From assembly GCA_964450795.1 (NCBI GenBank), contig CAYVDI010000012.1, positions 1 through 23,268 on the forward strand: a stretch of 23,268 nucleotides of DNA. The letters run 5' to 3'. Below the pieces are notes generated by a model. The model made no database searches. It was given only the letters and a program-made list of their open reading frames with translations, and had not been told where the DNA came from. The translations under genes were made by a program, and so were the position numbers. The DNA comes from JAGOTT01 sp964450795. Lineage in GTDB: Bacteria; Patescibacteriota; Minisyncoccia; Moranbacterales; UBA1568. This document shows positions 20,452 through 23,268 of the stretch, piece after piece (position 1 is the first letter of the stretch; every line of letters starts with the position of its first letter).

Positions 20452-21225
20452 ATGCCTATGTCCGAATTCACGAAAGGAGTCATCGACCGGATAAAACGGG
20501 AAGGTATCGAACCTGAAGCCGGATGGAAGTTTTCCGTGAAACGATCGCTCCTCTGGGTCGGCATCGTTCTTGCCGCCGGACTCGGGGCGCTTTCGCTCTC
20601 GATGGCCATGTTCTCGCTCCTCTCGATAGACCGGAATCCGCTCACACTCGCACCGGATCGCCTTTTCTCCTTCGCCTTCTTCCGGTCGCTTCCCTTCTTC
20701 TGGATCGGACTCGCGCTCGCCTTCCCGATTCTCGCCGTGTTCGAATTCCGCAATACCCGGCACGGGTATCGGCATCGGATCGTAAGCGTCGCGATCATCT
20801 CGGGCATCGCGATCATCGCGAGCGCTTCCCTGCTTTCCGCCTGGGGAGCGGACGAGTTGGCCGAACGGGTGATGGCCGACCGATTCCCGAACTATGCAAA
20901 AATGACGGAGATGCGGGAGACGTTCTGGTTCCGCCCCAAAGACGGATTTCTCTCCGGAACGATCACGGGCGCGACGCCGAATGCCATCCTGCTCGTCGAT
21001 CGCGATGGGAAACAATGGAAGGTCGTGATAGGAAAGACGACGACCATACGTCCGGCAGTCAGGCTGGAAAAGGGGTTCGTCATAAAGACGGTCGGCGAGC
21101 AGAAAAACGACTCTATATTCGAAGCGGAAGACATCCGTCCCTGGGACCGCCCCGGAAAACCGCCGTTCGATGAACGAAGACGTATGCCGGATCGCGGACC
21201 ACGCGACATGATGCAGCCATTCTGA
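20452..21225 (+). CDS. membrane protein, putative anti-sigma partner
   Basis: 257 residues, family not recognised. The N-terminal 28 residues are cytoplasmic and charged, helices follow at about 32-59, 71-99 and 108-131, and the rest is an external soluble region. Residues 158-215 look like a small beta-barrel or OB-like fold (GFLSGTITG, ILLVDRDGKQWKVVIG). The tail is Pro/Arg-rich. The ATG lies 4 bp after the sigma stop, so translation is probably coupled; a second ATG is two codons in. Position and topology suggest an anti-sigma factor, but no ASD or zinc-binding anti-sigma motif (HxxxCxxC) is present, so this is inferred from context only. Confidence 0.6.
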   Translation: MPMSEFTKGVIDRIKREGIEPEAGWKFSVKRSLLWVGIVLAAGLGALSLSMAMFSLLSIDRNPLTLAPDRLFSFAFFRSLPFFWIGLALAFPILAVFEFRNTRHGYRHRIVSVAIISGIAIIASASLLSAWGADELAERVMADRFPNYAKMTEMRETFWFRPKDGFLSGTITGATPNAILLVDRDGKQWKVVIGKTTTIRPAVRLEKGFVIKTVGEQKNDSIFEAEDIRPWDRPGKPPFDERRRMPDRGPRDMMQPF

Positions 21226-21242
21226 TATGAATGAATTGAAAG

Positions 21243-21267
21243 ATCTCCGGATTCCGGAGATTTTTTG
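21243..21267 (+). terminator. intrinsic terminator after the sigma operon
   Basis: ATCTCCGG-ATT-CCGGAGAT followed by TTTTTG. It lies just after the membrane protein and just before the stop of the converging metallophosphoesterase; on the minus strand its T tail is weaker (CTTTCAATT). Confidence 0.85.
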
Positions 21268-21270
21268 TTC

Positions 21271-22380
21271 CTAGCGAAGCGTGATCGCGACGATTTCCGA
21301 CTGCGTGCCGATCCGGAGAGGCGGACCCCAGGTGCCGACGCCGCTCGACACGGAAAGCGCATACTTTCCGAACTCATATAGTCCGTAGTCGTACCCCTTG
21401 TGGACGAGGTGCGTCACGAGATTGAACGGGACCTGCTGCCCGCGATGCGTGTGTCCGGAAAGTTGCAGGCCGACTCCCGTTTCCCTCATGCGATCGATAT
21501 CGCTTGGCGCGTGATACAGAAGGATACTCGGCAGTCCCGGATGCTCTTTTGCCAGGGAGGCCGCAAGGGTCGGAATGTCCTTCTTTGCGCCGCGCTCCGG
21601 ATAACCGATGCCGATAACGGCCACACCGTCCACGATCACCGCCTGATCATCGAGAATTCTTACGCCCGTTCCGGACAGTGCCGAAAGCGAACGGTCAAGA
21701 CCGAGATACGTCTCGTGATTTCCCGAAACGAAGAATGTGCCATGTTCCGAACGAATGTCACGGAGCGGACGCGCGAGCGCATCGAGATCGCCGTCCGTGC
21801 CATCGAAAAGATCCCCGGCGATGCAGACCAACGCGGGGTGGAGCGCGTTTATCTTTTCCACGACTCCGGAAAGGAATTCCTCGCGATAGACCGGGCCGAG
21901 ATGCACGTCCGAAATCTGCACCACCGTCTTCCCTTTCCATCCGTCCGGGAGGCCGGGAATGGTGACTTCGACCGATCGCACGGTCGGTCGGAACGCGTTC
22001 ACGACACCATACACGCTCACCGAGACCCCGATCGCCAGAATCGCCATGCCGATTGCTGTCAGCTTCGGCTGTGCGCCGATCAGGCGAAATCCGAAAACGA
22101 AACCCCACCCGAGCAGAACAAGAAAAAAGAGATTCGAGACAAGTCCGAGCGAAAATGCCGAAATGACATACCAGAGGCGGGAAACGGCATTCTCAACGGA
22201 ATGAATCAGAAAGGACGCGAACAGGAAATTCGCCGGAACCAAGGCCGAAAGAATCCATACGCCAGCGCGTTGCCAAAATCCGGAAAGGCCAAACAAAAAC
22301 GAGAGCGACGCGAACACGGCATAGTGCGCGAACACGAGGAGGCAAAGGAAGGCGAACAGAAAAAATGCAATCCCAGCCAT
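21271..22380 (-). CDS. membrane metallophosphoesterase (YkuE/YaeI-like)
   Basis: 369 residues. Four membrane helices occupy about 3-30, 38-60, 69-96 and 106-128. The calcineurin-like domain that follows has every metal motif: ISDVHLG (D158, H160), AGDLFDG (D190), SGNHE (N221, H222), LLYHAP (H290) and SGHTHRG (H310, H312). This arrangement is shared with YkuE/YaeI-type phosphoesterases, some of which act on lipid A precursors or undecaprenyl-linked phosphates. The substrate here is unknown. It is the last gene of a minus-strand group, 20 bp after the response regulator. No strong ribosome site precedes the ATG. Confidence 0.85.
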   Translation of the reverse strand: MAGIAFFLFAFLCLLVFAHYAVFASLSFLFGLSGFWQRAGVWILSALVPANFLFASFLIHSVENAVSRLWYVISAFSLGLVSNLFFLVLLGWGFVFGFRLIGAQPKLTAIGMAILAIGVSVSVYGVVNAFRPTVRSVEVTIPGLPDGWKGKTVVQISDVHLGPVYREEFLSGVVEKINALHPALVCIAGDLFDGTDGDLDALARPLRDIRSEHGTFFVSGNHETYLGLDRSLSALSGTGVRILDDQAVIVDGVAVIGIGYPERGAKKDIPTLAASLAKEHPGLPSILLYHAPSDIDRMRETGVGLQLSGHTHRGQQVPFNLVTHLVHKGYDYGLYEFGKYALSVSSGVGTWGPPLRIGTQSEIVAITLR

Positions 22381-22400
22381 AAAGATCGGAGATAAGAAAC

Positions 22401-22796
22401 CTACAGCGACAGTCGAAGTGCCTCACGGACGGTATCGACGACCTTCTGCGGTGTCACGAGCGACTTGATTAGATAGAATCGCGTCTCGAACTTTCCCGCC
22501 TTCCGGAAGGCCTCCTCATCGTCGACGTTGCTCAGGATGATCACCGGAATCCTCATGAGCTCCTTGTCATCGTGAAGCTCCTTCAGCACCTCGAATCCTC
22601 CCTTCACCGGCATCTGTATATCGAGAAGAATGATGTCCGGACGTTCCGCGCGGGCGACACGAAGCCCCTCGTCCCCGTCCCCGGCCGATACGACATCGAA
22701 ATCTTCCGTCAGGAACTTCACCGAGTATATCTCGCGGATGTTCTCGTCATCATCGATGATGCATACCTTCGTCTTCTTCCAGGGATTCTTTTCCAT
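22401..22796 (-). CDS. single-domain response regulator (CheY-like receiver)
   Basis: 131 residues, a receiver domain with no output domain. The acidic pocket is D15-D17, the phosphorylated aspartate is D59 in LLDIQMPVKGG, S89 occupies the Thr/Ser switch position in ILSNVD, and K111 in YLIKS is the conserved lysine. Such stand-alone receivers act by protein contact, for example on pilus or motility machinery, which is notable given the pilT gene elsewhere in the window. No sensor kinase is visible. It sits between a DUF2238 membrane protein and a metallophosphoesterase with 16- and 20-bp gaps, so the three are likely one transcript. Confidence 0.92.
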   Translation of the reverse strand: MEKNPWKKTKVCIIDDDENIREIYSVKFLTEDFDVVSAGDGDEGLRVARAERPDIILLDIQMPVKGGFEVLKELHDDKELMRIPVIILSNVDDEEAFRKAGKFETRFYLIKSLVTPQKVVDTVREALRLSL

Positions 22797-22812
22797 ACGT
22801 CTTATGATCCGA

Positions 22813-23268
22813 TTATTTTCCGATATCCTTGCCGGGCCTTCTCATGAGAAAGAAAACCGAGACCGCCGTTATCGCGCCGAGTGTGTCGGCGAGCATGTCC
22901 TTTTGCGCATCCCAGATGTCTCCCTGACTGCCGAGATAGTTCTGCGCCGCCTCGACGGTCGTCGAACCCGCCGCATACCACCATTCGACAAGCTCATACG
23001 CCATGGCGACGGCGGCGATGACGAATACCGGATACGTGAAGAGGAGGAATCGGTTCGCGACGAGCTTTTTTTCAAGAAGCCATTCCGCGATAGGAAACGC
23101 GTAGAACCCGACGGTGAAGTGCGCCATCCGGTCATAGTGGTTCCGCTCGAACCCGAAGAAATCCGTCACCCAATCGAAGGGGACGTTCGCGAAGGTCCAG
23201 TGTCCGCCGATCGTATGGAGATAGATGAGGACGCTCGCGAAGAGGTATGCGGCGGCCGAGAACCGGAT
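22813..23268 (-). CDS. DUF2238/YjdF-like membrane protein (partial)
   Basis: The frame is open to the right edge, giving 151 codons; the GTG at 23169 is internal, not the start. HTIGGHWTFANVPF and RNHYDRMAHFTVGF are the signature of DUF2238 (inner membrane protein YjdF), and WDAQKDMLADTLGAI near the end is also typical. At least four membrane helices are visible. The histidine and aspartate residues of HTIGGH, HYDR and AQKDMLAD could form a buried site, but the function of the family is not known. It is the first gene seen of the minus-strand group with the response regulator. Its N-terminus is outside the window. Confidence 0.85.
   Translation of the reverse strand: MRFSAAAYLFASVLIYLHTIGGHWTFANVPFDWVTDFFGFERNHYDRMAHFTVGFYAFPIAEWLLEKKLVANRFLLFTYPVFVIAAVAMAYELVEWWYAAGSTTVEAAQNYLGSQGDIWDAQKDMLADTLGAITAVSVFFLMRRPGKDIGK

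Noticed and set aside
1..23268. Alternative genetic code (TGA read as Gly, as in Gracilibacteria)
   Set aside because: TGA ends nrdD, gpmI, DUF6390 and other proteins at their natural family lengths, and no in-frame TGA occurs inside conserved domains.

Overview
The window looks like a chromosomal segment of a Patescibacteria (Candidate Phyla Radiation) genome, most likely of the Parcubacteria type. The evidence is a secreted protein with a WTAPT...PPGGNV segment after its signal helix, a lone class III (anaerobic) ribonucleotide reductase, a two-gene [NiFe] hydrogenase with a DUF6390 protein, and a short-gene, tightly packed layout with GC-rich codon use. TGA acts as a normal stop throughout, which argues against Gracilibacteria-type recoding. 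No tRNA, rRNA, CRISPR, transposase, integrase or phage gene was seen.

Layout. 1-3103 is a copper/thiol locus on the minus strand: an HMA-TauE/SafE membrane protein cut by the window edge, a CsoR-type Cu(I) repressor and a DipZ-like CcdA-thioredoxin fusion. 3044-3411 is a compact plus-strand unit with promoter, leader hairpin, 58-residue tail-anchored CPKC protein and terminator. 3453-4517 is a PilT-type ATPase. 4590-8126 holds the anaerobic ribonucleotide reductase genes: nrdD, a separate small gene carrying the glycyl-radical segment, and nrdG. nrdG is interrupted by 100 N flanked by a perfect 55-bp duplicate that looks like a false assembly gap. 8230-12720 is a hydrogenase island: small and large subunits, a secreted DUF1566-like protein on DNA of different composition, a hydrogenase maturation protease, a DUF6390 protein, and a divergent short protein that resembles a cut-down DUF6390 with a HypC-like end.

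12735-17158 carries envelope genes and one glycolytic gene: a peptidoglycan hydrolase behind a possible attenuator, a coiled-coil zinc metalloprotease, gpmI, and a VanX-like D-Ala-D-Ala dipeptidase. 17278-21225 has an MgtA-type P-type ATPase and an ECF sigma factor with a membrane partner. 21271-23268 is a minus-strand group of a DUF2238 membrane protein (cut by the edge), a single-domain response regulator and a membrane metallophosphoesterase.

How the parts work together. The reductase and hydrogenase genes are divergent, each behind a recognisable promoter, and a strong NrdR-box match lies just downstream of the nrdD promoter; together they suggest anaerobic, fermentative life. The most unusual features are the split glycyl-radical reductase, the hydrogenase small subunit with Ser in place of an expected cluster Cys, the DUF6390/mini-DUF6390 pair, the small CPKC protein unit and the GA-repeat promoter spacer ahead of the secreted protein.
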